A stretch of 64,000 bases of DNA from Gnetum montanum (GCA_015680685.1 MNCI01005856.1:104693-168692); one strand, 5' to 3'; shown: positions 11,306-24,510, counted from the stretch's first letter. Notes: a model not told the origin generated them from the letters alone. A program made the numbers and translations.

Positions 11306-11614
11306 ATTGCAAGTCCACTACCAATGTTCCCTATCGACACTTGCTTTAGTAGTGTCAAACCATGGTCAAGAGTGCTTATGATGATGGCATAAGATTATGA
11401 TGGGGTAACGAGTAATGAGGTGATATATGGCTATGTGGAGATGATCATAAGAGCTAATAATTATTTTCAAATGGTGACATCATGGCTATGATGTGGAACA
11501 GACATATTGATTAATCCATTTGGGTTTCACACTTTATGCTTTGAAGCATGGTTCACTTAACAAATGTGTTTGAGTAACCAAAACCTCACTCCAAGGTTTC
11601 TTTGGCTACTAGGC
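11240..11614 (-). other. remnant of F internal region
   Basis: The first 60 bases match the corresponding segment of E (GAGAGACATTGACAAA). The rest is unassigned. The body of F is otherwise missing, replaced by B. Confidence 0.4.
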
Positions 11615-11620
11615 NNNNNN
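11615..11620. other. assembly gap (six N)
   Basis: Six undefined bases separate F's remnant from B's LTR. Sequence character changes at this point, so the gap may hide a longer missing piece or a mis-join. Confidence 0.95.
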
Positions 11621-12836
11621 GGGGTGGGATGGTGGAATGGGGGATCAAAAATGCCTTTTGGGATGCTAAAAATGGAAATTTGATGAGTTTTATTAGGGTG
11701 GTACACTTTCTACACTAGAAACACTTGTAGGAAAGGGAAACCTCACCCACCCCTAGCATGGAGGAGTAAAACATTTTTCCTCAGCCTAGAAACCTTTTCC
11801 TCTAGCATGGAAAAGTCCACCCCTCATCGTGGAGGCTTCACCCTACTGTAGAAACTACATCCCCTCAACGTGGAAGAAACATGAGCAAGGTTTCTACACT
11901 CTATTAACTTCAAGTTGACCAAAAACTTTAGAAGGGATGGTAGAAGGCTCAGCATAGAAGATTTGTCTCTAGCATAGATGGTGTGCCCTCATTACTATCT
12001 ATAGTAAATAGAATGACCATGGGGGTTTAGCACTTACTATATATGGTAACCCCCCAAATTTGGTCATCCATCTCACATGTATGTGGTAGAAATTTGCAGC
12101 CAATTTGCAGCAAAAATAATGGCCCAAAACCTATAAAACCAAAATCCCAACACCATTTCAAGGTTCCATACTTTGACATTTTCAGCATTATAGCACTTTT
12201 GGCTTCCAAGAACTCTTGCAACACTTGTAAAAATGCATCTTATTAGGACCTCTCAGCGTGGAACCCCTATAGTCCTATTAGCCCCTTTATTACGTCCCTA
12301 AGACTTGTGGGTCCTTAGTTTCAATGCTGCATTTCTAGGATCCCCAACTTCCAGTGTGAAACATTTTGTTAGCTAAATTCCCCACTCTTCTCACTCCTAG
12401 AAATGAACAAAGTTGTAGATTTGTAGTTTGTAGTAGAGGAGGTTCAAAAGCATTAGGGGTGGCTGAACACCTAAATCGTGGGGTAGATCACATTGGCTTC
12501 AATGGGCTCTGAACCCCTACCCTAGTGAACACCCTTTTGCTCTCTCACAGGCATTTCTTGTACACATTTTTGGAACTCATTCTTTATTATTTTTTAAATA
12601 ACTTTTTAAGGTTTCATTTTGTGTACAATCTACATTTGCTTTCCATTTTACAAATATGTAATTTTTGCATTTCATTTTCTCAACCCCCCATTTTGCATTT
12701 TGTAAGTCCTTGGGTGATCTACTGGACCATCTAGGGCATCTTGAATTCCATTTTTCAAAGGCCTTGGGAATTCTAGGTTAAGGCTACTATGTCAAATCTT
12801 TTGATTTTCTAGTGACTGATTTTTTTGATTGTAATA
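11621..12836 (+). mobile_element. 5' LTR (part) of Tat-like element B
   Basis: It ends in GATTGTAATA followed by GTTTTCTAG and the family primer-site motif, the same junction as C (CATTATA, then GTTTC) and D (GTCATA, then GTTTTC on the minus strand). Inside, short units of the type CTAGCATGGA...CCACCCCTC recur at about 11740-11890, an internal LTR repeat. The left edge falls at or beyond the N gap, so LTR length is unknown. No coding sequence is seen. Confidence 0.55.
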
Positions 12837-12842
12837 GTTTTC

Positions 12843-12860
12843 TAGCACTAGAAGGAGGGC
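12843..12860 (+). promoter_or_regulatory. primer-site motif of element B
   Basis: TAGCACTAGAAGGAGGGC lies a few bases inside the 5' LTR and matches the motif in C, D and H. It sets B on the + strand. Confidence 0.65.
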
Positions 12861-13860
12861 CTTCACTCAATTTATATGGAAAAATATATCTTTCTTATTT
12901 TCAATGTTACCATTTGAAAGGTTTTGTTTTCTAATTTTTGTAGTAAAAACCTTGAAAAATAAATCCGCCCCTTCCCCCATATGAAAGAAAATTTAGTGTG
13001 GAAGTTGTAGGTGGTTGGGTGTTGAATTTTTCACAACATTTGCTATGAAGTTTTCAACCCAAGGCCAATGTTGACACCATTTCCCCCCTTTAGCTTCCAA
13101 AATCTTTTAGTGTTGCAAAGTTGGTGGTTTAGCCCATCTGGAAGCCATCAAACTTCTAAAAGTTAACTAAACCCCCATCTTTCCTAGTTGGGAAAATTGG
13201 TAGCCTACCAAAACTGTTTTATGGAAAGTCCCAAGTTTTCACTTTGGTTGTCAAAGTCTCCCCCCTCTCATCAACATTAGAATAGGAAGCTGTGACATCC
13301 CACCATCTTAACCCCTTCTTTCCCCCTTGCCATATCCAACATAGAGCTAGTTAGAAGGCCAACATGGATGAGACTTGGTGTCAACATTATTAGCTTTTCA
13401 TATTTGATAAAGGGGTATACCTCCGTTGCCCCCAAGTTACTATTTATAGTAAGCACCTTGTTTTTAGCCATTTTTTCTTCTTTTGATCCTTTTTAGATTT
13501 CACTTGCTAGAATTTGATTCCATATTTACCTTTTATAGCTAGTTTCAAGACATTTTCAATGAAATAGCCATGTCTTTCTCAAAATCAACCAAGTTTCCTT
13601 TCACCTTCATTGACAAAGGGTCTAGTCCATAAGCCATGAGGGTCTACGATCCAAAAGGCCCTACTATCATCAAGTCTAGGTAGTTGTTGAGGGTCAGGAG
13701 GAAAATTCCTAACTTTTTGACCATAAAATAAGATAGTTACAACTACATTTGTGTGAAAATGTAGGCTAGCATGGTGATTCCACACCTTGAAGTAGAAGCA
13801 TAAAGGGAGTTTGAGCTCATACACTAGGATGGAAAGGAGTATATCCCTTCCCTGTATGAC
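12861..13860 (+). other. B leader, no clear gene
   Basis: This is the leader and former gag N-terminus of B. No confident protein match is seen before about 13860. Reading frames present on either strand here lack recognisable motifs. Confidence 0.3.
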
Positions 13861-15960
13861 CAAATATCCCTCAATGATATCTATGCTATCATCCTAGCTC
13901 AATTGATTGGGATGGAGAAGAAGGATGAAAAGCAGATCTTGGAGGAACAAAAGGATAGAATCTAAGCTTAAAAAAATCCTAGAAGGATTTTTCTAAAAAA
14001 AATCCCCCAAGGCCACAACACCTTCCTCTAACACCTTTTTTTTGTTCATGAGCCTGGTGCTACCATCTTCTACCCCCTCCTAATCTACTATGATTGATCC
14101 CATGCTAGCCATAGCTGCACATCAAACCCAATCAATGTCACAGCCAATGACTTATAACCTATTGATGCCTTTTTCCACTCAACCTTGATCTCTGTGGTCA
14201 TCAGTGGTGGTTTTCATGACCAAAACTATCTAATCACCCATGTAGGATCCACCATGGGACCTCAAGCAACTCAAGGGTTGCATACCCCTTTGTCCCATTT
14301 GTGCCTTAGATATTGGCACAAACATCATTTTCCCATTTTGGCCCATAGATCACAACCATGAGATGACCACTTCCTTTCTTTTTGCAACCAATAGCGAGAT
14401 CACAAGCCTTACAATGTATGCTTAAACTCTTCATCCAAATCTTGTAGCTAACAGGGATACCATAGGGTCTGGATCAAGCCTTCTAGATGATCCACAACTT
14501 AATGAAGGAGTTGATGAGGCTCCAAGCCTCTACTTCCTAAATTGTCAAGATTATAAATTTTTGCTAGGATTATCCCATCAGTCTTGTAGTCCCACCCTTG
14601 ATACTTCCTCCTAGTATTTCTATCCTTTAGTTTAGCAAGTACAACAAATAAGCTAATTCCAACACTCATTACCTTTCATTCTAAGTGCTTACTATTGTAA
14701 CCTTGGCCACACACTATCATGAGGATTTTGACTATGTCCTTGACTGAGAAAGTGCTTGATTGGTATTGTGCCTTACCTGGAGGATCCCTTGAGGACTTGA
14801 AGCCTGACACCACGCTGGATGAACTAATGAAGGTCAAGCAAGGACCCCTAAAACCTATAAAAAGTTCATCCAATGATGGAGTGGCCAGCTCAATGGGATA
14901 TCAGAGCCTATATTTGAAACACACCTTTTTGGCTATATTTAAGGGGTAGTTCAAAATTTACTACCTTGATCCATGATCCTTTAGGCAAGCGTTCTCTCAG
15001 AGAAAGAATATAGAGGATGCCGCAGAGGCTAATCATAACCTAGCCTACATAGCATACAAAAACAAACATATGCAAAGGAACAAGGAGAACAAAAAACATA
15101 GCAATGTGGCTATAACAATAGTAACCAAAGAGGCAAAGATCACTAACTAGGGGCCAAGGACCAATCCACCTAAGGCCCCTATTAATAACCATGATAACCG
15201 ACCATCAATCTCTAGGGCCACTACATTGACTACTCCTAGGACAAAATTTGAGTGGAAGGATTGTAGCAAGTACAATACCTTATCTTTAAAGCCATATGAG
15301 TTGCTAAGTCAACTATTGAAGAGTGGGCACATGTAAGACAAGTAGATGACCAAAGCTACTTAAAAGAAGCATGAGTGGTTATGAAAAATAGCCAAAGATC
15401 CCACTCAAGTAATAAAGGATGACACTAAATTACCTAGGTAGTATAAACTAGATTGCTTTTATTACTATCACCAACTACCTGGTCATGACATAGACTTCTG
15501 TCTCTTGCTAAAAAATGACTTGCAGAAAATGATAGATAGGGGAGAGCTAGTTTTGGGTGCTTCCAACATGAGCTAATCATAAAATTAGTAGATGAAAGTG
15601 TACAAGGATCCATTGAATGCTAATAGTAGTTCCTATGTTATTTTAACATTCAATATTAAAGATAATCAAAGACTAGTGAGGGAGCCATTCATGATCTTGC
15701 TATCCCCTCATGATGAATGGGCCTCTTTTGCTTTCACCAGCTCAAGACCCCCTTTCATTTTGAGAGTACCATTGTGGGTGCCTCCAAGGAAGCCTTTTGT
15801 CATTAGGATATCCCAACCTAACATAACCCAACTAGCCATAGCCCAAGCAATTGATGTGCCCATACAATGACCTCTTGTGGTGGCCAATGCTATTGCGTCC
15901 TCCTCATAAGTAACCAATGATAATCAAAAGGCTTTAATGAAGCAAAGGAAGAAGCATAAG
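13861..15960 (+). pseudogene. broken Tat-like gag (element B)
   Basis: The core is preserved at 14719-14830: LTEKVLDWYCALPGGSLEDL aligns with LAGKALDWYRALPRSSISTL in D, followed by TLDELMKVKQGPLKP against TLDQLMGVKQDPLEL. A deletion has removed part of the segment between these blocks. Further on come FRQAFSQRKNIEDAAEA, NLAYIAYKNK, and the finger CFYYYHQLPGHDIDFC with its LLKNDLQKMIDRG tail (about 15450-15545). A Pro-rich stretch (15700-15870) corresponds to the end of gag in D. Stops and frameshifts make it inactive. Confidence 0.7.
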
Positions 15961-15999
15961 TAAAAGCCTAGTAACAAGGATGACAAGGTGGCTGAGGCA

Positions 16000-16740
16000 C
16001 GAAATGAAGTGGGTCCACTGAAGCCCACTCCCATAGTGGCTATACTTATGACCTTCTTTGCCTAGCCTACCTTAACTAGAAAATAATAAGGGGACCCCAA
16101 AACAAAAAACCATAGGAAAGAGGAAAGATCCTAACAGCTGAATAATAAAGTTCACATTTTGGGGTGCATGAAGGAAGTAAAACACAATTGGGATGAAAAG
16201 CCGATGGCCAATGACAAAAGCTTCCTCATGTGATGGATGAAGTCAGAAAATCCCTCAAGCAAAAGAACACAACTCTAAGCTTGTATAACTTGATCATGAC
16301 TTCCTCCATAGATCTTGAGGTACTAGTCAAAATGTTGACTTCCATCATCATTAGCAAGGAAATCCTTATTAACAAGGAATCTATCCATGTGATAATGGTT
16401 CCTTCTTCATTGAGGAAAGGGTAGTCAACATTACTAGTGTTTCATGATAGAAAAATTAAAGCCAACCTCCAAAATGGTTAAGTGTTTAGGGATCCTCTTT
16501 TCATCATGATTTGGGTGGTGTAGTTTAAGATGCATTGGGTGCATGTTTATGATGGAGCTACAACAAATGTCATCCCATGCACCATCATTGAATACTTGGG
16601 CTTAACAAAGCAGATACAACACATAACAACTAGCACTCTTAAGTCCTTCAATGGATCAAGGGTTTCTATTAAGGGGTCTCTCTTCTTGAAAATCATTGAG
16701 TGGTTAGGACAAAATCCAAACCTAAAATAATAGGTTATAA
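16000..16740 (+). pseudogene. broken Tat-like protease (element B)
   Basis: The upstream helix TLSLYNLIMTSS and VKMLTSI...KESIHVIMVPSS match MLSLYDLLMTSQ and VHMLTSI...EEAIHVVMLPP of D. The active-site stretch is WVHVYDGATTNVIP, then LGLTKQIQ and LKSFNGSRVSIKGSLF, all colinear with D. The catalytic Asp-Gly is present, but the preceding VDD of D is VYD here. Reading stops near 16730, where the flap region should follow. Beyond this B's sense strand has no pol before it is broken by element G. Confidence 0.7.
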
Positions 16741-16744
16741 CAAG

Positions 16745-18640
16745 AAGTGTGAAGACATGTGCATACCTAACTTCTTCTCTTCTTGCTTTGGGATGATGAT
16801 AGGGTATGTACCTAGTACTATCTCACTAAACAAGGCCTCTAGAGCATCTATATCTACACTTGCTAGCCCTTTAGCCTCATGTTTCCATAAGAGCACCTCC
16901 TCTACTTACCTTTCTTCCTCCTTTGCTGCAGTAGCTAGATGTCTCTATGCTTTCTCCTCTACAATAGTGGGTTACCATGTTTTGATGCTTGTTTACAATC
17001 ATAGCACATAGAAAACTGATTAGCACATGAAAACATAATGTAGTCATAAAATATTAAAACATAGGATAGCCAAAACATAGATAAAACATACCTATGACCC
17101 CTTGATGTGATGTATTAAGATTAAAGTTAAGCTTCTTTTGGATAGGTTTCTTTGACACTAGTGGTGCTTCCTCTATAGGTCTCTTAAGCTTGACCCTAGC
17201 TACCCATTTGGCTTTTCTACATTATCATTTGGATTCTAGGATGCTACCTATGATTGTGAGGGGCTTCTCCTTCATGCTGTTGAGGGATTTGCATTACCTA
17301 ACACCAAGATCCTTGGTGGTAAATGATAGTGAATCATCCATATCATCTGGTGGGCTTTGGGCCTACATGGTTGGATAAATGTTCTTTATCTAAGACCTAG
17401 AAAGTTGGTCTAGATCTTGGGCAATCCATCATCCATTCCTCAACACCACTAGGAACTCCATGAACCTCTTTAAGTAATTTGCAAAGAATGAAAAATGCAT
17501 GTGGATTATGGTAGAAGTATCATCATGGAGTTTGAAAATATCCTCCTAAAGCCTAATAGCCAAAGCAGCCAACCAATTGAATCTAGTACCCTCCATTAGG
17601 ATCCACTTAAAGGTCCATCCCTACGCAATGTTGATTACCTTATTTTGTAACAATATTTTGGGAAATGCACAAGACTTGAACAAAGGATATAGTGCCTTTT
17701 CCTTAGGGTTTGTGAAGCAGTCCATGGAAATCCTGAAGTGGCCCATGCTGACACCAAGCGACTCCAAAGCTTCATCATGATGGCATGCTTCCTCTACTAT
17801 TATGATGGAAAGCTTTGCCCCATTAGTAGGAACATCAAACAAGTTGCAAAAATTGCTCTCATTTATGGCTATGTAATTGGTACACCTCAAATGGTGTTAA
17901 AACAATCAACTTCTCTGTCAAAGGAGTTGATGAGATGCAACATCTCTGCAATGGGGATGGAAGGGATAGGTCCCATAAATAGATCAAGAAACTTGCATGC
18001 TTAGTGTTTACTCAGATGTATCTAGGTACCTATCTTATTAGTCACTCTTATGATAGTTTCACCTCATCAAACTTCAAGATGAGGGTATCCTCATGACATC
18101 CTGAAATTGATAAGGTAATGTTAGTAGAGGTGGAAAGTCTTGTAAAGTAACAACCAAACGTTTAGCATCAACATAGGCATGTTTGATAACTAGTTAAAAC
18201 AATAGAACACTTAAAACCTTAGTGACCATAAAACATTAAGCATTATAACTCTTATGTTTACATTTCTTCTTCTTGCTTGATGTGGCCTGAGTAGAGGTCC
18301 CAACTATAAAGGTCTAATCCTGGATGCTCTTGAAGCTTATCCACTAGTTGTGTATTATCCTATTGGCAATGTATTTCTTGTAGATAGGGTTAAATTTCTT
18401 AGTGTACCATCAAAGTCCCCTCTTAACTATTCATACACAATAGTCCTGAATTGGGGGCCCTTGGTTAATACATCTAAGGTGTTTTGAGCCACCATGAAGG
18501 TTTGATTGTTAGTAATCAAGCCTTGATCATTGATCCTATACATACAAGAAGTTCTTAAAATTGACAAAGTTAGGAAATGTAGTTTAGCCAATAAAGCCAA
18601 AAGCATAAAAATACTAGAACAACCATGATTACCCTTATAT
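16745..18640 (-). pseudogene. relic of the antisense gene in element B
   Basis: On the minus strand, inside a + strand element, blocks match the antisense gene of D and E in order. A stretch at about 18530-18430 (TFMVAQNTLDVL) corresponds to NTLFVAHHVSTYF of D exon 2. About 18360-18290 (DKLQEHPGLDLYSWDL) corresponds to SFKNYQNLRWLHEEW of D exon 3. About 17700-17560 (ALYPLFKSCAFPKILLQ and MEGTRFNWLA) corresponds to IYPLFWAQAFHKTLSQG and MEEGTQFDWAS of D exon 4. The 5' end is lost at the G insertion. It shows that the antisense gene is a family trait. There are many stops, and exon borders cannot be drawn. Confidence 0.6.
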
Positions 18641-19643
18641 ACGGTATATAGTGCCAGGAAATTTTAGAAACAATGTGTGAACTCTATATGCCATTATCAA
18701 AGTATTGTTAACATTATATGGACTATACTCTAACATAGTTCAGATATCCATGAGTGATGAGTGATGCCATGGGTTATATTGATGAGGCCTTGTCAATGTG
18801 GTCCCCTTGAAGTAGGCACATTAAAGTGATCCCATTTATGTGATCATGTTTATGTATGATTAGATGCATTGACATGACCTTGTTGACGTAGTGTCTATAT
18901 TCACCTATAAATATTATCTCACCCATCATGTTTATTGCATCTTTGTCATAGTTGTAGTGAAGATCTAGCAATTTTTCCACTTGAAAGTTAGATTATTTTT
19001 CTAAGTACCCATAGTAGAAGTCAAAGAGTGTATTGATCTTTATTCGAGAGCTATTGTACCTAAGCACGGTAGTGTGTGCAGCAATAAAGATGAGCTTTCT
19101 AATAAACCTTGCAGCACTTTGAAATAGATTAATTATTTCCTTTATGCATTTAATGTTTTATGTAATCTCATTTAATGATTTAAGTAATTAAGTAATAAAT
19201 TAAGCTAAATTAAGCTAGATTAAGTAGTGATTAGTTAAGGACATAAGTAAGACCACTTCTAGCATACGCTTGATGCTTGGTAATCCAAGTAACACTTAAC
19301 GTTTGGTAATCTAGTAGCATTAAACGTGTTTAGGATGTATACAGCAAGTAGGAATGAATGATTATGTTAGGATTATTTAAGTATAGCTAGTTAGATTAAA
19401 TTAGCAATTTAATTATTGTATTCATTATTTTTTACTCTTAGGTAACCTACAACATAAAACATAAAAATGATAAAATTCATATGCCTCAGTTGCAGTTAAC
19501 CATACCTTTGCATTTCACAAGTGTAATTGGGAAGACAACGATTACAATGGTTAGTTTTACTTCCTAGAGACTAGTGTACTTAGAAGGCTATAAGTCCATA
19601 GAATTCAACTAGATTGGGTGTAGGGTCTACTCATTGCTCATCA
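18641..19643 (+). mobile_element. candidate 5' LTR of Athila-like element G
   Basis: The stretch ends in CTCATCA directly before a tRNA-Asp-type primer site, as a 5' LTR should. It is noncoding and contains repeated phrases such as GCTTGGTAATCCAAG / GTTTGGTAATCTAG near 19270-19310. The left border near 18640 is inferred only from where the B antisense gene becomes unreadable; no 3' LTR was found. Confidence 0.4.
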
Positions 19644-19662
19644 TAGGCACCGTTGCTAGGAC
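19644..19662 (+). promoter_or_regulatory. primer binding site, tRNA-Asp type (element G)
   Basis: TAGGCACCGTTGCTAGGAC differs by a few transitions from TGGCGCCGTTGCCGGGGA, the tRNA-Asp-complementary site used by many Athila and Tat elements. It places G on the + strand and supports its class. Confidence 0.7.
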
Positions 19663-19801
19663 TTGTAGTTTGATATGTGCGCTATCTAGGACTTAGTGAA
19701 TATGATTTAAGATCATTGGAGAAAATCCTAAGGTTACAATCATTTGAAAAATAATAATTATAATTATAATTTAAGCATACTATAGTTTTCTTTAATCCAA
19801 A

Positions 19802-21560
19802 ATGTCTTCTCCTCATAGGCATGATGAATCAAAACTACTAGTGCCCCAAGAATTCAAAGTGATATACACTCATCCAAATGAGTTTGTACATGATTTCACC
19901 TTAATCTTGCATTAGGATGAACAATTGTGGTGGAGAAATATGGAGGGCAATGTTATGTTACCTCTCAATCTATCTATTTTTGGGATTTGCTCCAAAATAT
20001 TAAGAGGTTGGACATGCAGGACCTCCATGATGAATACGTAGTGTAGGACCATGAATATCAGGACTCCTATCCCATGGCAACACAACCCAAATGAGATCAA
20101 CACCAGGAGAAGAACCATGAAGCTACAAAGGAAAAATAGCTTACTAACCCCTTTTTCCTATTGAACCAAAATGATAAGGAGGATCCTCCGTCTGGTGGTT
20201 CTCAAAATGAAGATTCTCCACTCCTTGACTCTAGTGAAGAGGGATTAAACCCACACTTACACTTCCCTATCAACAATATGGGTTCAAGAAAAAGTGGGAG
20301 TGAAGGTAGGGGCTCATGGAAGCATCATGATGATAGTAAACCTAATGATCGTGGCTGTGATAAGCAAAGAGAAGGTGGTAGACACCATGGTGATGGCAGT
20401 CCTCCTCCCTCTTCACTCTCTTCATCTACATCTTATTCTTCCTCTTTTGGTTCTAATTGACATCACAGAGGATGAAACTGTGATGGAGGCGAAAGATTGG
20501 ACAATGATTGTAGGCCCCACCATGAATGAAGGAATAGTAGGGAACATCATAGGCATCATCAAAATCATGATGATGAAAAACCTTTGCCTACAACTTGAAG
20601 TATGATAAACATTGTAAAGGTAGTCAAAATTCCAACCAAGCTTGTGAAAGAGAGTAGAATCAAGAGTTTGGATATGAACAATATCCCCAGATTTGAGGGG
20701 GAATATAACTTAGATCCATACATCCATCTTCATGCCTTTCACAATGCCCATGCATTATAGAACATAGAAAATTATTGGTAGAAATTGAAGCTATTTCCCA
20801 GAATACTCATAAAAGAAGTAGAAAGTTGGTATTGCTCCTTGGAGCCTAAATTAATTCGTAGATGGAGTACGATGCTTGAGTTGTTCAATGACAAATACCA
20901 AATGTACTTCAAAGTGTCCAATTTGAAGAAGCAAATCCAAGGTTGATGACAAGGAATACATGAACCCTTGGATGTAGTCATGGGTAGGTATTATTCACTT
21001 TTGCATAGATGTCCTAGCCATGGTTATTCTCAGTAGGAGTAGCTTTTCCATATCATAGATGGGCTTTGATTAGAAACAAGGAGAACTCTTGGGGTCTATG
21101 CCCAAGGAAGACTATCAAAACTAAGAGCCCATTAGATTCAGGGGCTAATTGAGTAGGTTGCAAAAGAAGAAGATGAGTTGAGAAAATTGTAAAGTTCCAA
21201 GGAGTATAATTAGGATCCTTCCATTAGAAAAAGGAGGTCCAATTTTATGACAGTGAGGGGGAGGCATCACTTGATGAAGTGGTGCAAAAAAAAAACCTTG
21301 CCAATTCAAAAATTGGTGTCTAAAATTTTGGCTAAGGTTGATAAAATGTGGATATCTTTAGATGAAAATTTTAAATTACTCTAAAAATTCCAGAAGAATC
21401 AAAAGAGCAAGGTAGTGATCATGACCACAATTAAAGAAAGGAAGCTGAATGTGCCTATCAAAGGGGTATGGGCAAAGTTGTTGTAGTAGAAGAGGTTGTG
21501 AAGTTAGAATTAGATGAGGATGTTGGATGTGATAGCTAGAAATATGAACATCCTATGGGA
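19802..21560 (+). pseudogene. broken Ty3/gypsy gag (element G)
   Basis: The frame opens at ATG 19802, 140 bases after the primer site. A Ser/Gly/His-rich acidic region is at 20161-20460. A gag core follows at about 20680-20945: MNNIPRFEGEYNLDPYIHL, then LFPRILIKEVESWYCSLEP, and LELFNDKYQMYFKVSNLKKQ. A further helical part runs to about 21210. Four or more in-frame stops and at least one shift break it. The core differs clearly from the Tat-like gag of B, C, D and H, so G belongs to another lineage. Confidence 0.6.
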
Positions 21561-22089
21561 TGACCCTATTGTGTCACACTTACAGGAATATAGGGTGTAT
21601 GCTATGAATCCTAGACTAGCATGAAGGTAGGCACCCAGAAGGTTGCCTTATCCCTAGGAAAACCAAAGGCAATTCCACTAGCAATAACAAGCTTATTATC
21701 CAAGTGGAGCTTCTCAAAAATTATATGAGTAGTACCATTAGTGGTAGCATCCACAGTCATGAGGGATGCCACCACTAAGGTAGCAGTACCCTTATAGGTA
21801 GCCAGATCTGTATAGGTACTATGTTTAGTAACCCATGTCTTAGCATGGCTCTTTCAGTCATACTTGCTTTCAGCATCACTACTATACTTGAAAGTACTAC
21901 AAAACTCATTCTCCATCTCCTAGAGGAAAATACCCATACCCTTATCATCCTTTTCATCATTCAAAACATGTTCATCCATCCTCAATCCAATTACTAGTTG
22001 CTCTATCCATGTAGGGTGAGATTATCATGTAGTCGCAACGACATAATACTACTAGGGTTATTAACTTACAACTAGTTGCTTAGTCAAGA

Positions 22090-22430
22090 TGTTTGAAACT
22101 CAAATATCATAAAATACCATTCTTTCAAACCAATAGCCCTATAAAGTCCTCACCAACTTATGCAGTCGGTCACCCTGTGTCTCCTTCATCCTCTACATCT
22201 ATTTCTTTCAAGAGCCCTTCAAACCAAACATCTCCCAATATTCACATAGTCATGTTAACCCACACTATATTTGATTGGATCAAGGCTAGCAAGATTCATA
22301 GGAAAAGAGCTGATCCTAGAAGTCCTCTCATCTACTTGCAGATTATTGGAAATAAGCCATGTAAGGCTCTTCTCGATTTAGGTTCTAGTGTTAATGTAAT
22401 TTTTTATGAAATGCACAGTGCCTAGAACCT
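22090..22430 (+). pseudogene. protease fragment (element G)
   Basis: A 110-residue open stretch ends in PLIYLQIIGNKPCKALLDLGSSVNVI, given here as two parts: PLIYLQIIGNKPC and KALLDLGSSVNVI. The DLGSSVN segment sits where aspartyl proteases of Athila-type elements carry D-[ST]-G-S-S, with Thr replaced by Leu. The frame stops shortly after (CAS*), and the flap half is only partly readable to about 22650. Confidence 0.55.
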
Positions 22431-22919
22431 ACCTCCTTTCAAGAAGATCAACATCCAATTAGATTGGTAGATTAATCCATCACTATTCCTTTAGGATTAG
22501 TAGAGAACATTATGACCACTATATATGGGTGGTCATATCCTACCAATTTCCTAGTGGTCAATGTTGATAATTGAAAAGGGGACTTTTCAATAATTATGGA
22601 AAGGAATTGGTTGAGAATTGTTGATGCATGAATGGACATTAAAGATCTTTCCTAGGATATTTCCAAGAAAAATTCATTTGGAAAGATCAAGAAGAAGAGA
22701 GTTCCATGCATTGCGTACAATGATATTGGGTGTAACTATGTGCAAAAACTCTGTTATAGCAAAAGCACATTAATTAAAACATATAGATAGTGTGTAGATA
22801 AATTTGAAATCCAAAATTAATTGTACATAATAGTCATAAAATAGGAGGACACCCAGTGGCTAATAGTTGATTCTAAAAATAGCATACTTTGCATGGAACC
22901 TAGTAAGAGCCTAACTTTT

Positions 22920-24510
22920 GCAAATGTTGAAGGCATGGATGAACTGGAGCAAGTTCATTGCTAACTCTTTGATGATGAACCTAATGATACCAATTGGGAA
23001 GCGTTGGAAATCCTTAATAGTTTTAAACATGAGTTCTTAGAGTTGAAAACTCTACCTACCAACTAGGAATATGCATTTTTGAAAAATGGCAAGCTAGTGA
23101 TAATCAATGCCAACCTTGCTCCTAAGTAGAAAAGGATGCTATTGAAGTTGGTTAGAACATGGCCAAAAACCTTTTCTTGGTCATATTCTGAACTCATAGG
23201 GATTGATCCTTAGATATGCTAGCATCACATCTTTACCAATTTGACTATGAAGCCAAAGAGGCAGCTGCAGTAGTGGTTGAATCCAAAATTAAAACAAACC
23301 GTCAAAGAGGAAATTAAATAACTTCTCGAGGAAGGTCCATCTATCCAATTGTGAGTAGCAAGTGGATTAGCCAACTTATAATTTTACCAAAGAAAGGTGG
23401 CAAGTGATGATTCCATATTGATTTCAGGCTGTTGAACATGAAGACGTTCAAAGATCATTTTCCATTATCATTTGTGGACTAGATATTAGACACTATTTTT
23501 GGGAATTAATATTATATCTTTTTGGATGGTTATAGTGGCTGTAACCAAATTCATATTGTTCCTAAGGATTAGGACAAAACAACCTTCACAAGTCTTTGGG
23601 GAATTTTTGTAGATCATAAGATGCCATTTGGTCTATGCAATGCCCCTACAACTTTCCAATGCTTGATCCTGAGCATTTTTCAATAGTAGATTGGTAGCAG
23701 GGTGGAAGTATTTATGGTTGACTTCTTCACCTAGGGTGCTACATTTGAGCAAGCCTTAGACTACCTTGAGAAAGTGCTTAAAAGATGCATGGAGACTAAT
23801 TTTCAACTCAAAGGAAAAAAGAGCCATCTCATGGTCTAGGAGGACATTGTGTTGGGGGATAGAAATTCTAAAGTAGGGATTGAGGTGAACCTTGAAAAAA
23901 TTAGGGTCATCCAAGGTAACCCATCAATCAAAAATCATTAAAGATGTCCTATCATTGTCTAGACACACTCACTACTACAAATGATTCATAAAAAATTTCT
24001 CTAAGATTGCAAAACCATCGGTTGAGTTAACAAAGAAAGGTGCTTAGTTCATATGGATTGAGAAATGCAAAAAGGCATTCTAAAAACTTAAGGAGAAGCT
24101 TGTAGAGACTTCAATTATATGAGCACCTAATTGGTTTAGACCATTTCACATTATGGTAGATGCATCAAACTATGCCTTAGAAGTTGTGCTTAAGTAGTTG
24201 GATTATCAGAAATATCCATATTACATCCACTACACAAGTTGAAGCATTGTGGGTGCACAACTTAATTACACCACAACTGAAAAAGAGCTGATGACAGTGG
24301 TGTATGCACTAGAAAATTTTAGGAAATATGTGCATAGATACAAGGTATTTGTGCACATTGATGATAGTGCTATTTTCCTCCTGATGAATAAACCAATAGT
24401 GAGCCCCCATGTCATAGGGTGGCTAGTGATTTTACAAGATTTCAATCTTACAATGGTAGATTGAAAGGGGATTAAGAATGTGGTCATTGATCACTTGTGT
24501 TGGTTATGAT
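22920..24510 (+). pseudogene. broken reverse transcriptase and RNase H (element G)
   Basis: The entry FKHEFLELKTLPTN and KTFSWSYSELIGIDP match the N-terminal side of gypsy reverse transcriptase. Finger and palm segments follow in shifting frames (DDSILISGC at about 23410, QPSQVFGEF at about 23580). The YxDD box is not readable. RNase H is better kept: APNWFRPFHIMVDASNYAL near 24125 with its catalytic Asp, then YTTTEKELMTVVYALENFRKY at 24270-24330 with its Glu, and VHIDDSAIFLL with the third Asp. It copies element RNA into DNA in life; here stops and frameshifts abolish it. Confidence 0.65.
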
